In this document: positions 21,831 to 32,776 of the stretch, one piece after another
Position numbering within the stretch: the stretch's first letter is position 1
How the letters are laid out: every line of letters starts with the position of its first letter
Assembly: GCA_903632075.3 (NCBI GenBank)
Contig: CAHIKZ030000058.1
Location: forward strand, 3,335,001-3,399,000
Length of the DNA: 64,000 nucleotides
Source: Acanthosepion pharaonis
Lineage: Eukaryota; Mollusca; Cephalopoda; Sepiida; Sepiidae
Direction: 5' to 3'
Made by a program: the position numbers and the translations under genes
The notes under the pieces: model-generated
Databases searched by the model: none
What the model saw: the letters and a program-made list of their open reading frames with translations, nothing else
Told to the model about the DNA's origin: nothing

Positions 21831-22140
21831 CTTCTCCCCTCAGTTATGGATTAAATAGTAAGTGTTGTATCAATAAAACAATTATATACTCCACCAAAAA
21901 ATGTGTACAAAATATTTGGATTTATGTGCTAAATGACCCATAGATGCTGATATGCTGCTAAACAAAACGCTTGGGAAAGTTATGAATCCTCCACTTCTCC
22001 CCTCAGATATGGATTAATTAGTAAGTGCTGTATCAATAAAACAGTTATTTACTCCACCAAAAAATGTGTACAAAATATTTGGATTTATGTGTTAAATGAC
22101 TCATAGATGTTGATATGCTGCTAAACAAAACCAACCAAAC
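21831..22140 (+). repeat. Tandem duplication of a 137-bp composite repeat
   Basis: Unit 1 (21831-21967) and unit 2 (21994-22130) both run CTTCTCCCCTCAG...GATATGCTGCTAAACAAAA. The beginning resembles the type A SINE body, and the tail (TTAAATGACTCATAGATGTT, TGCTGCTAAACAAAACCAAC) resembles the tail of the E elements. The link between units carries CTTGGGAAAGTTATGAATCC, again type A SINE sequence. Confidence 0.75.
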
Positions 22141-23171
22141 GAAATATCTTTCGAACATATTTCGATATTTAACAATGTAATGGTCACTCTGAAGCTGACT
22201 AAATTAGGAAAGAACATAGAACTCCTACAGCATTGAATTCCTCATCAATCCTCAGCGTTTATTAGAAAATATGTATAACTGTTCGGTTAGATCTGGATAA
22301 GCAATCTCAGAACATCTTAATAAACATTGCGAATGTACGTTCTATATTATTCTTTTTCATTTCATTTTTATTTTCTCGTATTGCCAACCACAGTAGTTGT
22401 AGTATTCTCTTGTATGTTTCATTAATTAACTGCTTGGGCCTCTAATAAGATTCCAACTCAAATTATATCTTGTAAATGCTTATCGGAGCTTAAATCTAGC
22501 GGTTTCTAGGGTCAATGGATCACCTGGAAGTCAGTGGAGTATAAACGAAAACCGTTTCAAGACATTGGAGAATTTATGTAACTAAAACCAGGAAACGAAC
22601 AATTGTTAAAGAAAACAAATTATCTTTAGAAAAAAAAGCTAGTCTGACGTTGAAACGTCTACAGTTATACACAAGAACTTCAAGGCAACATAATCCAGGT
22701 TCTTACACAACCTCTACTAGCTTGTATATCACTCAAATGACTGGCTCGATCAATAGCCTCATGCTGTCTCTTCTATATACGAGCTCGACTCGCGTATCTG
22801 ACCAGTCGAGACCGAGAAACTTCTCACTTTTGATTAGTTTTATATTATTTTTCCATGTGAGGTACAACGTTACCTTTCTTGGCTATCACTAAAATCTAAT
22901 AGGATGCAATGTAAGCTATACAGTACGTTGAATGGTGAGCTATGTCGTGCCATCGTTATACTGAGATGTATTGCAATGTAATATTTCCTTTCTTTGGATC
23001 CTTACTACTCATGTCAATCACGTGCGATTTCAGCCCACGTGTGGATGATGTCTATGCCACGGAAAGAGTAAGCTGGCACAGAAAATCAAACTATGCGTCA
23101 GAAGCTCCTGTTATCATGGAATACGAATAGCGATTGATTGCGTTTGTTTATGTTCTCAACAGAACGAGACA
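22141..23171. other. No gene; one dispersed fragment
   Basis: Around 22355-22400 ATTGCCAACCACAGTAGTTG resembles 61070-61100 (CCTATTGCCAACTATCGTAG), so a dispersed repeat fragment is shared. Nothing else recognised. Confidence 0.45.
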
Positions 23172-23265
23172 ATAGCCTAGTGAATTAAAGTGTGGGTCCG
23201 TGAAATTGCTGACATAATAATTGTGAGTTCAATCCTTGGGCCGGGTAGTGTGTACACTAACTGAG
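23172..23265 (+). mobile_element. tRNA-like SINE head (type B-like)
   Basis: CTAGTGAATTAAAGTGTGGG followed at tRNA spacing by a B box at 23225-23235 (GAGTTCAATCC) and CTTGGGCCGGG. Weak acceptor pairing, so a SINE remnant. Confidence 0.5.
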
Positions 23266-23399
23266 CAGTACCAAAAATAAAAAAATAAGACGATATATCC
23301 AGAGACATGGAGAACAGTCTATCACCGTAGATTAAATAAAGGGCTGAGTTTGGAATTGCCTGTAGGTCAGGAAGATAAATATACATTTGATGAAGGGCG

Positions 23400-23627
23400 G
23401 AAGAAGAAAGATGAAGGAAATAGTTTCGATGAACAGAGGTCCACACGGGAGTGACAATCTCGATTGCAACGAATGCATGTGAAGACGTTCGGCTGGTTCT
23501 TTCCGTCGAGTAAGCACCATATACAGGGCGAAGACCTGGTGAGTGTTTGATGAGAAATCAACGGTTGCTCATTCAGAACTTCTCCCCTCTTCCAATGGCA
23601 AAGGCAGTAGCGTTGATGACAGAGCAT
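23400..23627 (-). pseudogene. Cys-rich zinc-finger fragment, possibly piggyBac C-terminus
   Basis: The minus-strand frame reads CIWCLLDGKNQPNVFTCIRCNRD, i.e. CxxC-x12-CxxC, with further Cys residues after it in overlapping frames. This resembles the C-terminal Cys-rich domain of piggyBac/PGBD transposases, but only about 35 residues support it and no DDD catalytic region is visible. It could equally be another zinc finger. Confidence 0.35.
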
Positions 23628-23637
23628 AAAATCAGAT

Positions 23638-23641
<4 letters not shown>

Positions 23642-23686
<45 letters not shown>
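23642..23686. repeat. (TA)n microsatellite
   Basis: About 22 TA units. Confidence 0.97.
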
Positions 23687-23688
<2 letters not shown>

Positions 23689-23937
23689 CCGCGAAACAAG
23701 TTTCTGTATCCACATCGACTCATTTTTGGGGGTGATTCTCTCTATATATATATTTGATAATATACAGATTTAAATAAAATAAATTTACGTTCTTAAAAGT
23801 ATTTTAATTATGGACCACCCGTCCATAAATATACGAAAGTATGTTAAATATATTTTTTACTTTCGCACGTGTATTATATATGTATATTTATATATGTATA
23901 AATATTTATGTGTATGTACATACATGTGAAGAGACAC

Positions 23938-23992
<55 letters not shown>
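23938..23992. repeat. (GATA)n microsatellite
   Basis: About 13 perfect GATA units. Confidence 0.97.
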
Positions 23993-24111
23993 GTCCGTCT
24001 TAAGCTTTTTTGTAAATCATGTAAACCTGAGTAATTGGAATTTTCTTTGAAAAAAAGTTCAAATTTACACGTCAAAGCAGCTAGAGTTAAATTTTTAGGT
24101 AGTTAAATATT

Positions 24112-24160
<49 letters not shown>
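24112..24160. repeat. (GATA)n microsatellite
   Basis: About 12 GATA units, 120 bp after the previous array. Confidence 0.97.
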
Positions 24161-24504
24161 CAAGAAAGAGAGAGAGATGAAAGGTATAGCAAATATTAAT
24201 GAGATGAATCGCTTTTTATTAGCCGTAAAATGTCAAGTAGAGAGCGAAGTGAATAAATTTAAATGTAACCTTCTCGAGATAGCATTTATGAAAATATTAA
24301 CCAAAGATTTTTTTTTCTTTTTTTAATATGTTGTTATTATTTTTTAATTTTTTTTTATTTTTAGTTTAGTGACATGTACTTTTTATAACTGTTAATAATT
24401 GATATTATATTCTCTTTTCCCTGGGCCTTTTTCCATCAGTTTTCCACTTAGTCAAACCAATCCTTGTCGACGTCAACCAAATATGACAATATGTACACTG
24501 ACGG

Positions 24505-24838
24505 TACTTGACTGGTCGTTTAGATGTGTTGAAATATACACTATTTACATTGTTCGGACTTTTTCCCTCATCTCTGTTGCCATATTTATCACAACGTTTC
24601 GGCCGTTGTACGCTCCGGCCTTCTTCAGGTGTTGGAATGTCGAACTGAACCCCTTACTTCGCTCGCTGGGGTAGACTGTTCTAGTTCCACGTTCCATGTC
24701 TAATGGATGTAAGTTATCAGTTATCTCCTGTTAATTCCACTCTCCACGTTCTCCACCGCCTTAACCAGGTATTGAACTTACACTCTTTGGGTCCTGTCAC
24801 TGGATCTAACTAACGCCTTTATCCACTGTGTCATGTGT
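24505..24838 (-). mobile_element. tRNA-derived SINE type C, most complete copy
   Basis: Minus strand. The tRNA-like head (24838-24766) has GACACAGTGGATAAAGGCG (A-box region) and B box GTAAGTTCAATACC. The body has GGTGGAGAACGTGG, CATTAGACATGG and GAACTAGAACAGTCTACC. The hammerhead-like CTGAAGA (24628-24622), GGCC and GAAA (24600-24597) follow, then the tail. It sets the order of parts for the partial copies at 7.0, 24.8, 36.5 and 44.9 kb. Confidence 0.8.
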
Positions 24839-24844
24839 CCTCAA

Positions 24845-24960
24845 GGGTTCAGTTCGAAATTCCAATCACTTGATAAATGCGGTGGCTTACAATGGCTGAA
24901 ACGTCGTGAATATGATAATGTTCGTTTCGTAGGAGATTACATATCAAGGTAATAATTTCC
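24845..24960 (+). mobile_element. Type C SINE, 3' fragment
   Basis: AGGGTTCAGTTCGAAATTCC, then TTGATAAATGCGG...GGCTGAAACGTCGTGAATATG. It abuts the head of the minus-strand copy, so the two lie back to back. Confidence 0.65.
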
Positions 24961-25614
24961 CTCTATATTTGTTAATTTGTCTTTGCTCAGAAACATGCGT
25001 ATTGATAAACTGAAAAACAGAGAGAAAGAATGGAAATCTCAGATAATTTTTAAGAGAATATTTCTTTAGGAATAAGGAAAAAAAATTGTTTCAACATGTG
25101 GACGTATTTACTTTTAAATTCATCAATAAGACCATACAATCAGGACGTAAACATGGCCAACACTCGGGTCTCTTTATTCCGGCAATACTTTCAAACTGGT
25201 GGATTTTTTTTTTAATAGATCCCAAACTATCAAACATATTTAGTAGCAGCGATCCTTCTACTTGTTTGACGTTCAACGCAAAACAAGTGAGGTTGGTTTT
25301 CTCAAGTGCCGGGATTTTTTTTTTTTCTCTTCGTCATCAAGTTCTTTTCACAGCTGAACATACAAAAACAAATCCGGCTAGAAGCTTTTAAAACAATCCT
25401 CTCCTCTCCAGACGACAATAATGCCAAAGCTGAGAAATCTTTTTACCTTTTTGACGGACACAGTTTTTTTTCTGGTTTACTCTTAAAAAAAAAACGATCA
25501 GAAAGCAAACAAAAACGTGACACTTGCAGGCTTAGTTTTATCCTTAAAGTGGTGGGCAAGCGAATATAAGGTCAGAAGGTTCGTTACAGATCTGTAATTG
25601 GTAAACCTGACAGG

Positions 25615-25617
<3 letters not shown>
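24961..25617. other. No gene seen
   Basis: Two overlapping open frames (25086-25569) contain poly-T and poly-A interruptions and no motif; not called. Confidence 0.4.
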
Positions 25618-25677
<60 letters not shown>

Positions 25678-25715
25678 TTTTTATATATATATATATGTGT
25701 GTGTGTGTGCAAGAG
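25618..25715. repeat. (TA)n then (TG)n microsatellite
   Basis: TA run 25618-25671, short TTTATATTTT break, TA to about 25697, then TG to about 25710. Confidence 0.96.
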
Positions 25716-26811
25716 AAAGCTGTCCTATGGATGGATGTGTGTGCGTGTGTCTGCGGGTGAACGTGCGCGCGCGCTCGTATTTGGGTAAGTGGTTTCATTT
25801 GCGCTTTGCCGAGAAAACTACAGCTGTACCTCCCAAAAGGCCCACCATTAGATGTTGTTGACCTTTGGGGTCGTGCATGGTTCCAGAGATGAAACTTCAG
25901 TACCATTATCCCAGAGTGCGCCCCCCCAGCACATTTTCGACACCGTCGGAATTTGCTGGTACTCATTTACAGTGTAGGAGTAATAAACCAAATTTCAACC
26001 TCATCAGATATTTTGTCAATTTTCCATTCAGGTTTCCTGCTCTAGAGAGCCGTTATCGTCCACGTCCAGAATAAAGACGGCTTATAAAAGAAGAAGAAAA
26101 TTCAATGCTGGGTCTTCCTTCCTAAGAATTTGTTCGAAGAAGTGTGGAACGATGATCTGAATATTTTGTCTTCGAGTTACATATGCTATCCATTTTAGTT
26201 GTTACCGTTGCTGAAATTCATCAAACGATGTCGTTTCTGTTATTTGCTACAGTTTCTTTGTTTACGATTCCGTGTTGACAGTGCAAATGGCTAACTGATG
26301 GATGGTTCTCACTAAGACATACATGTTAACTTCAATCGAAGCCGTTTTTAGCCACTGATATGCGAAGGCGGTTGTATACAGCTGACGGGTTAGATATTTT
26401 GAACGGGGTTAGCGCCATGCCTGACGTAAACAAGATTTTGATATTCCACACAAGTTCAGACAAAATGATAGGAAGGAAGTCAATACAGATACTGGAAAGA
26501 GAAATGACAGTTGCTGAACTTGAGTTATTTCTTGAAAAATTATTTCTTATATCTAGATGTTTTATAAATTTTAACCGAAAATTAAATCTGCCTGCATCAA
26601 GGAATTTATCCAGCTTTCTCTGTTGTATAAGTTGACTAGTGTTACATAGTATTGTGGTGATCACTTACATGTGCCACACCTTCGCTTTCTTTAATGTCAT
26701 TGGTTCATAAATATATGATACTTACTATATGACAATTTTGCCATCGCACATTATTTGAACTTTTCTCTAAAATCACGGATTGGTCCATTTCCTGGCCAAT
26801 CGCGTATTTTA
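25716..26811. other. No recognised gene
   Basis: 25790-26060 is the least AT-rich part and holds a frame of about 70 codons without a motif. A pair of overlapping frames at 26332-26664 on both strands is also unassigned. Confidence 0.35.
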
Positions 26812-26960
26812 GTATCTTTCTAATATTTTTTGGCGACAAGCTCACTTGAGCCTATGCATACCTATATAAACTCTCTCGCTGTTAGCCAACATTGGTAGCG
26901 GTTCAATTCTCTGAATATACGGCACGGCGCTATATTACTTATAACATTTTAATTCTTAGT
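26812..26960 (+). promoter_or_regulatory. Possible TATA-type promoter (LTR U3-like)
   Basis: CCTATATAAACTC (about 26867-26879) lies about 70 bp downstream of a GGCCAATCGCG CCAAT-like box (26794-26804) and is followed by GCGGTTCAATTCTCTG. The spacing fits a pol II promoter or LTR U3/R, but no LTR pair or coding region was found with it. Confidence 0.3.
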
Positions 26961-27867
26961 TATTACTCATTCGAGTAATCTTATTAACTTCTATTAATAT
27001 CACTTGTGCACATTCCATCTTTTCACACTCACAGACTGTGGAATTATTGTTCATTGAGATAAGAACATTAATTGAATTTTATAATTAATTAACATTTAAT
27101 ATTGTAACTCAACATTACTTTACAGACAAAAGGGAAGTAACTTTTTCATGCTTATTTTTGATGTTTGTATATTGTTGTTATAATACAAATATTTATTTAA
27201 TGTTCATGGAGCTTGACTTATTTTCTCTCATATATTCTGTGCATATTTCATGTGGAGTGTTGTTTATAAGAACACAGCTTTCCTTCTTGATTGCTTTTGC
27301 ATTTCACGGTCACCCTAGCCAACATATCTTACAACACTACTACAGTATTTTAAAATTATTTTCTTTTGTGTCTAAATAAATTTTCCTATATTTTAATACT
27401 ATGAATAGCATCTGAAAGGCATCTTTCTCTACTCTAATACCACTTCAGATAACTAAATCTAATGTTCTGTCGTCTATTACTGCACTAGGAAGCAAATGTA
27501 TGCATTTATTTGAATCTATCGTCTGCTCACACGTTTGGTTGACTTGCTTGTTGACAACTATATATTTTTGTTCTTTTTTAATTTTTTTAACGGCTAATCA
27601 CCATCGTCTACCATCTTGCCATCATTTCTTATCTTATGTATGAGATTGATTTTAGTCTGCAGTCAACCCAGTGTCTTCAGCATATCTTATGGTGTTAAAA
27701 CAATGGCCGCCAATAAGAAATCTGTGAGGATTGTCTCGATATATAGATTAAATAAATGTAGTGAGGTAATGCGCCATTCTCTTGCTTTTTCTAATTATGT
27801 CCACGTTCTTTTCATTATTCAAGTACATTGTTCCCAGTAATTGCATGTAACTAAATTATGCCCCCAG

Positions 27868-27869
<2 letters not shown>
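26961..27869. other. No gene seen
   Basis: Very AT-rich with no motif. Confidence 0.45.

Positions 27870-27933
<64 letters not shown>
27870..27933. repeat. (TA)n microsatellite
   Basis: About 31 TA units. Confidence 0.97.
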
Positions 27934-27936
<3 letters not shown>

Positions 27937-28162
27937 GTTGGATAAATGTGGGTTTCACGCTAATGATACAATCAACCATATATGCGTGCAATTACGTGCA
28001 TATATGAATTTGCAAATAAATATTTTATATAGTTTTGCAAATAAACATTTTATATAATTTTCAGTGTTAACAAATCAGTGCTGTAAATGTTGCAATACAG
28101 GGTTATAAAGTATATATTAAATATATATATCACCTTACGCTGTAATATGTATGTTTATTAAT

Positions 28163-28195
28163 ACACACAACACACACACACACACACACATATAT

Positions 28196-28258
<63 letters not shown>
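28163..28258. repeat. (CA)n(TA)n compound microsatellite
   Basis: CA run to about 28190, ACATATATACACACA link, then TA to 28257. Confidence 0.96.
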
Positions 28259-28259
<1 letters not shown>

Positions 28260-28379
28260 TAATTAAGTAATTCATTGAGTCTAGAAGAAACCTCAACGGA
28301 ATCCAGAAAGCATTAGACGGCTGTTTCGTCCTATATTCTCACTAATCAGGTCTTTCTTAAATATGCAAGTAATTTCGAG

Positions 28380-28610
28380 AAGTTCTCTGGTATTCAGACA
28401 TGGAAACTATTTTCTTTTTGATAAAGTTCAGGTAGCATCCAACACGAAAAAATATGGTGCAAATCTAGATATGTTTTTCACTACGCTGAGGTTGACTATT
28501 AAATTTAAATTTGAATTTTTAAAACTTATTTCGCGAAGTGAATTCCCCATTTTATCTGATTAACTTAACTAATGTACTTTTGGTATGAATGATTCATTGT
28601 AATATATATA
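28380..28610 (+). repeat. Dispersed repeat fragment shared with 30.4-30.85 and 53.3-53.75 kb
   Basis: CAGGTAGCATCCAACACG and CTAAGGTTGA-like words followed by CTAATGTACTTTTGGTATGAATGATTCA align with the two longer copies. It ends at the next short TA run. Confidence 0.6.
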
Positions 28611-28670
28611 TATATATAAATATATATGTGTCCGTGTGTGTCCGTGCGTGCGTGTGTCCATGTGTCTGTG
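28603..28670. repeat. Short (TA)n followed by TG-rich repeat
   Basis: TA 28603-28627, then GTGTCCGTGTG motifs. Confidence 0.85.
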
Positions 28671-28724
28671 AGCGTGTGAATAAAGACAAAAGGAAAATTG
28701 GCTTGATAAAGTCCCTCAATACAC

Positions 28725-28760
28725 CTAAGGAGACCGTATTGGTCGAAACCGTGGTAGTTT
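28725..28760 (+). ncRNA. Hammerhead-like core
   Basis: CTAAGGA (28725-28731) is followed by a stem GACC/GGTC (28732-28735 with 28741-28744) and GAAA (28745-28748), then CCGTGG. The first box has one mismatch to CUGANGA, so any activity is doubtful. Confidence 0.35.
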
Positions 28761-28883
28761 TCTGGTCTGCTTTCATTTTTTTAAAACATTAAATAGCTCT
28801 ACAAGCTTTGTCTTCCAACTTTATATTGAGTACTTTTAATGCGTACGATCTTGACAAATATGTCACTGTTTCTTTAATCTGGC

Positions 28884-28886
<3 letters not shown>

Positions 28887-28934
<48 letters not shown>
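28887..28934. repeat. (TA)n microsatellite
   Basis: Followed directly by TTTAGGCAGCAT, the minus-strand N-terminal segment of the Penelope-like repeat seen at 30.94 kb. Confidence 0.97.
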
Positions 28935-28938
<4 letters not shown>

Positions 28939-29000
28939 GGCAGCATATCTTCTTTCAAACATGTTTGGTTGAATAATGTAGACATTATGTCTATTTTTAT
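28935..29000 (-). repeat. Penelope-like ORF start, decayed fragment
   Basis: The minus strand matches 30937-30990 (TGATTCATGTTTCATTAAATAATA region) over about 60 bp, corresponding to the FNETC-like N-terminal codons of the Penelope-like copies. Confidence 0.5.
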
Positions 29001-29306
29001 TTTAATCCATTCAAATTAACAGATCAATTTCTTAACGGGGCCATTAAAACTCATTAACTAAAGCGCTGTACTTTTTTTCCTTTCTCTTATTTACCTAAGT
29101 ACTTTCAATCTCTTCTAAGATCATCTTCAAGGGTGAATAGCAAATAGAATAACTAATGTAATACATAGTTATGATTTTTTGTATTTTGTAAATGGGCGTG
29201 AAATGTATTCTGTTGAATCAAAAGTTAACATTATCAAAGGAGCTAACTTAATATATATTTGTAATTTTAAAATGAATTATAATTTAGGCATTTTAAAACA
29301 TTGCTG

Positions 29307-29307
<1 letters not shown>
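29001..29307. other. No gene seen
   Basis: AT-rich, no motif. Confidence 0.45.
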
Positions 29308-29353
<46 letters not shown>

Positions 29354-29367
29354 CATATATATATATT
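29308..29367. repeat. (TA)n microsatellite, interrupted
   Basis: TA with a CATACATA interruption near 29350. Confidence 0.96.
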
Positions 29368-29991
29368 ATACACAGAAGGAGTAAATCAGAAATATAATGT
29401 AAAATTATAAATATGTGTGGCCAGTAAGAGACTCTCATTTTCTGTTTGTTTAGCAATAGAAAGCCAACTGGTTTCTCGGGGAGGAGTAGATATAACTTTT
29501 TTCTTACGTCTATCCGAATTGTTCTAAAAAAAAGATGGGGAAGTAGACAAAACAAATAGTGGTTGGGAATTTAATAAAGTGGTTTTCAAGGATGTGTATG
29601 CCACCTAAGGAAGCGGATGTAGAGAAGAAAAAAAATCAGTGTTGTTATCTGCTAAAGAAAGAAAGAAAAATGAAAAAAACTGCGGTCGGATTCTGCAATC
29701 ATTTTGCGAAGAATTTTCTAGCTTAACCTGAGATGGGTGCTGGTGGAAATTATATCTGCTTTCATTATAATCGCGTCTAGTACATTATCACTAACTTGTT
29801 GCTTTTCTCAAACACCGAGTTCTCGACTTAGACTATCGCCGATTTCAATTCTCCACATCAGTATGAAGCCATTTTGGGTTGTAAGTTTCTACAATTTCTT
29901 GTTTTTTTGATTTTTGTTTTTTTAAAAGTAATATATACAGATGGATAAATAGAGAATGCGATGGGAAAATTGTCGCTATTTTTTATTTTTA
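29368..29991. other. No gene seen
   Basis: AT-rich, no motif. Confidence 0.45.
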
Positions 29992-30440
29992 AATGTGCGT
30001 TTTTTGTTTTTGATTTTTTCGATTGCATAGTATAGTAGGGTCTGTTGGTAACCATCTGTGAGTAAAAGACCACCATAGCGAATTCACTCGGCCAGAAATT
30101 TGGAAACGGCATACGGTACTTCTTGACATTCGCACCGGAAGCCCCAATACGAATATTTCAATGGCCGTAATTTTTTTCATTCCTCTTATTTTCCCAAGGA
30201 CTTGCAAAATCATTTTCATGGGTGAACTGCAAAGAGAACAACTAATGAAGACAGTGCAGAGGATCCGGAAAGAGTTGGATGAGTTTAATGATAATTACGA
30301 AGGTGTTTGGAGTGATCACTAGAGGTGGCGAAGTTATGTCACCATTCATCTTCCAACAGTGACACAGACTCAACACGGAGGCCTACGTCAAGTGCCTTGA
30401 GGAGATAGTGCCAACCTGAGTCAAGATAATCGCTGCTAGC
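29992..30440 (+). pseudogene. Tc1/mariner-type transposase, N-terminal region (copy 3)
   Basis: Matches the beginning of copies 1 and 4: TTTTTGTTTTTGATTTTTTCG, GAAATTTGGAAACGGCATACGG, ATTCGCACCGGAAGC, GAGGATCCGGAAAGAGTTGGATGAGTTTAATGATAATTACGAAGG and a CAACACGGAGGCCTACGTCAAGTGCC stretch. The catalytic half is missing and stops interrupt every frame. Confidence 0.65.
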
Positions 30441-30850
30441 TTAAGTTTTCTTCATGCATGGAAATTATTCAGTTTTTGGTAAAATTCAGGTAGCATCCGA
30501 GACGAAGTATATAATGCGAATCGAAATATGTTTTTTTTTTTTTTTAAATGTGTTATTGATAACGGATACAAACTTTTGGAGCGTGCAGTCGCAACGCTAA
30601 GGTTGAATTTTTGGGAAAATTTAAGAGAGTGCGTTTCTTACTGAAGATGACTAAATGTAGAGTCGGAAGTACTTGCATATTAAAGAAAGACCTTATACAG
30701 CTTATACTTTTTTAAAAACAAGGATCATAACATTCATCGAGTTATTTTAAGGTTAATGCACATTTAAAATTTTATTAGCGAAGGCTTTTCGCCATTTTAT
30801 ATCATTAAATTTTACTAATCTACTTTATTTATGAATGATTCATTTTAATA
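30441..30850 (+). repeat. Dispersed repeat (copy of 53.3-53.75 kb) with hammerhead-like core
   Basis: CAGGTAGCATCCGAGACGAAG, GGAGCGTGCAGTCGCAACGCTAAGG, AAGACCTTATACAGC, AAAAACAAGGATCATAACATTCATCG and ATGAATGATTCA occur in the same order as at 53 kb (partly on the opposite strand there). At 30641 CTGAAGA is followed by GACT/AGTC pairing and GGAAG. Confidence 0.7.
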
Positions 30851-30873
30851 TAAATTGAAATACACCACATATT

Positions 30874-30876
<3 letters not shown>

Positions 30877-30936
<60 letters not shown>
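30877..30936. repeat. (TA)n microsatellite
   Basis: Sits between the dispersed repeat and a minus-strand Penelope-like fragment. Confidence 0.97.
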
Positions 30937-30943
<7 letters not shown>

Positions 30944-31000
30944 GTATTTTTAGGCAGCTATTTTTCATTGATTCATGTTTCATTAAATAATATAGTCTAT
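30937..31000 (-). repeat. Penelope-like ORF start fragment, inverted
   Basis: Minus strand reads ATTTAATGAAACATGAATCAATG, the FNETC-INE codons that end the + strand copy at 31.65 kb. The copy is thus inverted relative to the following Penelope-like body. Confidence 0.6.
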
Positions 31001-31220
31001 TTATTTGAATGATAACTCTAACATATTTAGTCATTTAAAGCAACATGGCTGGCCGCGTACACAATTCCGTAAAATCCTTGTAGAAAACACAATTATACTT
31101 AAACATGAAAACAATAAACAAAAACTCAAAATTGTTGAAGCTATATACATAAAACAGTTGAAACCTAACCTGAACAAAATAAACTACGAAATCTCCACAA
31201 ATATTCTTAAATGTGTATAA
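31001..31220 (+). pseudogene. Penelope-like element, GIY-YIG endonuclease C-terminus
   Basis: The frame 31005-31220 reads SHLKQHGW near the start, then KILVEN, then VEAIYIKQLKPNLNKINYE and a stop. The EAIYI...KPNLN block is the hallmark C-terminal part of the GIY-YIG endonuclease of Penelope-like retroelements, and its Glu is the conserved metal-binding position. The GIY-YIG motif itself lies upstream in the family and is absent here. The next 430 bp hold the element's terminal-repeat-like region, supporting the assignment. The reverse transcriptase is missing, so this is a 5'-truncated copy. Confidence 0.75.
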
Positions 31221-31646
31221 TTGATCACTGAAGCCATTGGTTTATACCAACGACTTCCCATACTTAATACTTCTCGTTTTCACTCTCGCGTGGTCATGTG
31301 TGACGTCACGAGATGCGATGCAATTTTTGATTTCGCGTCTCGTATACACCAGTTTGTCGTTGCTTTGAAATTTTTCATGCAACAGAGACACACTATTATT
31401 ATTATTATTATTATTGTTGTTGTTGTTGTTTCGTCCGTGTGTTGTTTGATATATTGAAATGTAATTGTCATCTTTGATAATGGCTTATGTAAGCCGAAAG
31501 CTTAGATCGGATTTAAAAATGTATGAATACGGTGATTTCCTTTCGTCTTTCAATGATAATGTTATTAAGCTTATCAGACAATATGAAAGGAACTTACTTA
31601 AAATAAACAGACACAACTAGTCTATAATATTTAATGAAACATGCAT

Positions 31647-31649
<3 letters not shown>
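31221..31649 (+). mobile_element. Penelope-like terminal repeat and start of next ORF
   Basis: After the endonuclease stop comes a conserved noncoding segment: GAAGCCATTGGTTTATACCA, ATTA/GTT triplet runs (31391-31430), then TTGATAATGGCTTATGTAAGCCGAAAGC (31474-31501). Its GGCTT/AAGCC stem and GAAA resemble a decayed hammerhead. It leads into a frame NDNVIKLIRQYERNLLKINRHN ending at a stop, the N-terminal coding expected at the start of a Penelope-like ORF. Such 3'-to-5' continuity is typical of their tandem pLTR layout. Confidence 0.7.

Positions 31650-31702
<53 letters not shown>
31650..31702. repeat. (TA)n microsatellite
   Basis: Begins inside the Penelope-like N-terminal coding (after GCATCAA). 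Confidence 0.97.
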
Positions 31703-31708
<6 letters not shown>

Positions 31709-32776
31709 TTACTTTTTAGGATGTTTTTTTTTATTAATCCTACAGATTTTTCATCACTTTAAATGTTATTTGTAGTAGATACTCTTGTTTGTGTAGACGC
31801 TTCGTTTATTTATTCATCAATATATTTATTTGCATCTACCTGGTTTGAATCCCCCAAAAATAATGTTTATAAATAAATATACTGCTTAATAAATAAACGG
31901 AACGCCTATTCAAATATGAGTACCCGCTAAAATTAACGTTTAAAGTGATAAAGAGTATGCGTGTCTCTTGTGAGTGCGTGTGTCAGTTCTTGTCTTTATG
32001 TGTGTACGTGGGTCTGCGCGCGTGAGTGTGTATGAGTCGAAAGGATGTAACAGCATTTCGTTTTGTTTCTTTTTTTTTTAAAACCTTCAAATAATTCTCG
32101 TTGCTAAAACTTATTACTGTAGTTGTCAGAAGATAAATTACTTCAAGAAAAATTTTCAGAATCTTTGAATTTCACGAATATTTTTTTTTTAAATGTATAA
32201 TTGCTTAAATCCGACATCATCTTTTTTTACTTGAAGATTTTTTTTAGTTTTATTATTTATAGAGACGGAAATTTTTGCATTTGTTTCGGAAAAAACATTA
32301 TGATGAAACGGTTTCAATCGTACTTTTTTAGTTCATCCGGGTTACTGGAGATTTAGAAACAAAAGAAAAGAAAATTGCATCATAAAAAAAAATATGGTAT
32401 AATTAGTGAAATTACATACAAAGAGATATTTTTGAAAAAAAAAATTAATACCATTTATTACTTGATATAAATTGAATATCTAAGTGAGTAGAGCAAATAA
32501 ATATACACGGGGTTTCTGTGCACGCGCACATTTGTTCATGTACGTGTATGTAACTAAATTTAGATGGGAATTCGATGGAACGGTTAATATATAAAACCAT
32601 TTTCTTTGACATACAAGCAATTACATTCATTTCCCTACTTCAAAATCTACATTGGCGTGGCGAAACATAATTCAAGTCAAAGTAAATATCAAACATCCAG
32701 ACGATTAAAGTGAATCCCGTTTTATCTTGCTAATGTTGATATTGTTCTTTGAAAATAAAATCCTTTTGAATATATA
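31703..32776. other. No gene seen
   Basis: AT-rich DNA with several T runs; no motif. Confidence 0.45.

Noticed and set aside
23938..24160. CRISPR-like array
   Set aside because: Simple GATA tetranucleotides without spacers, in eukaryotic DNA.
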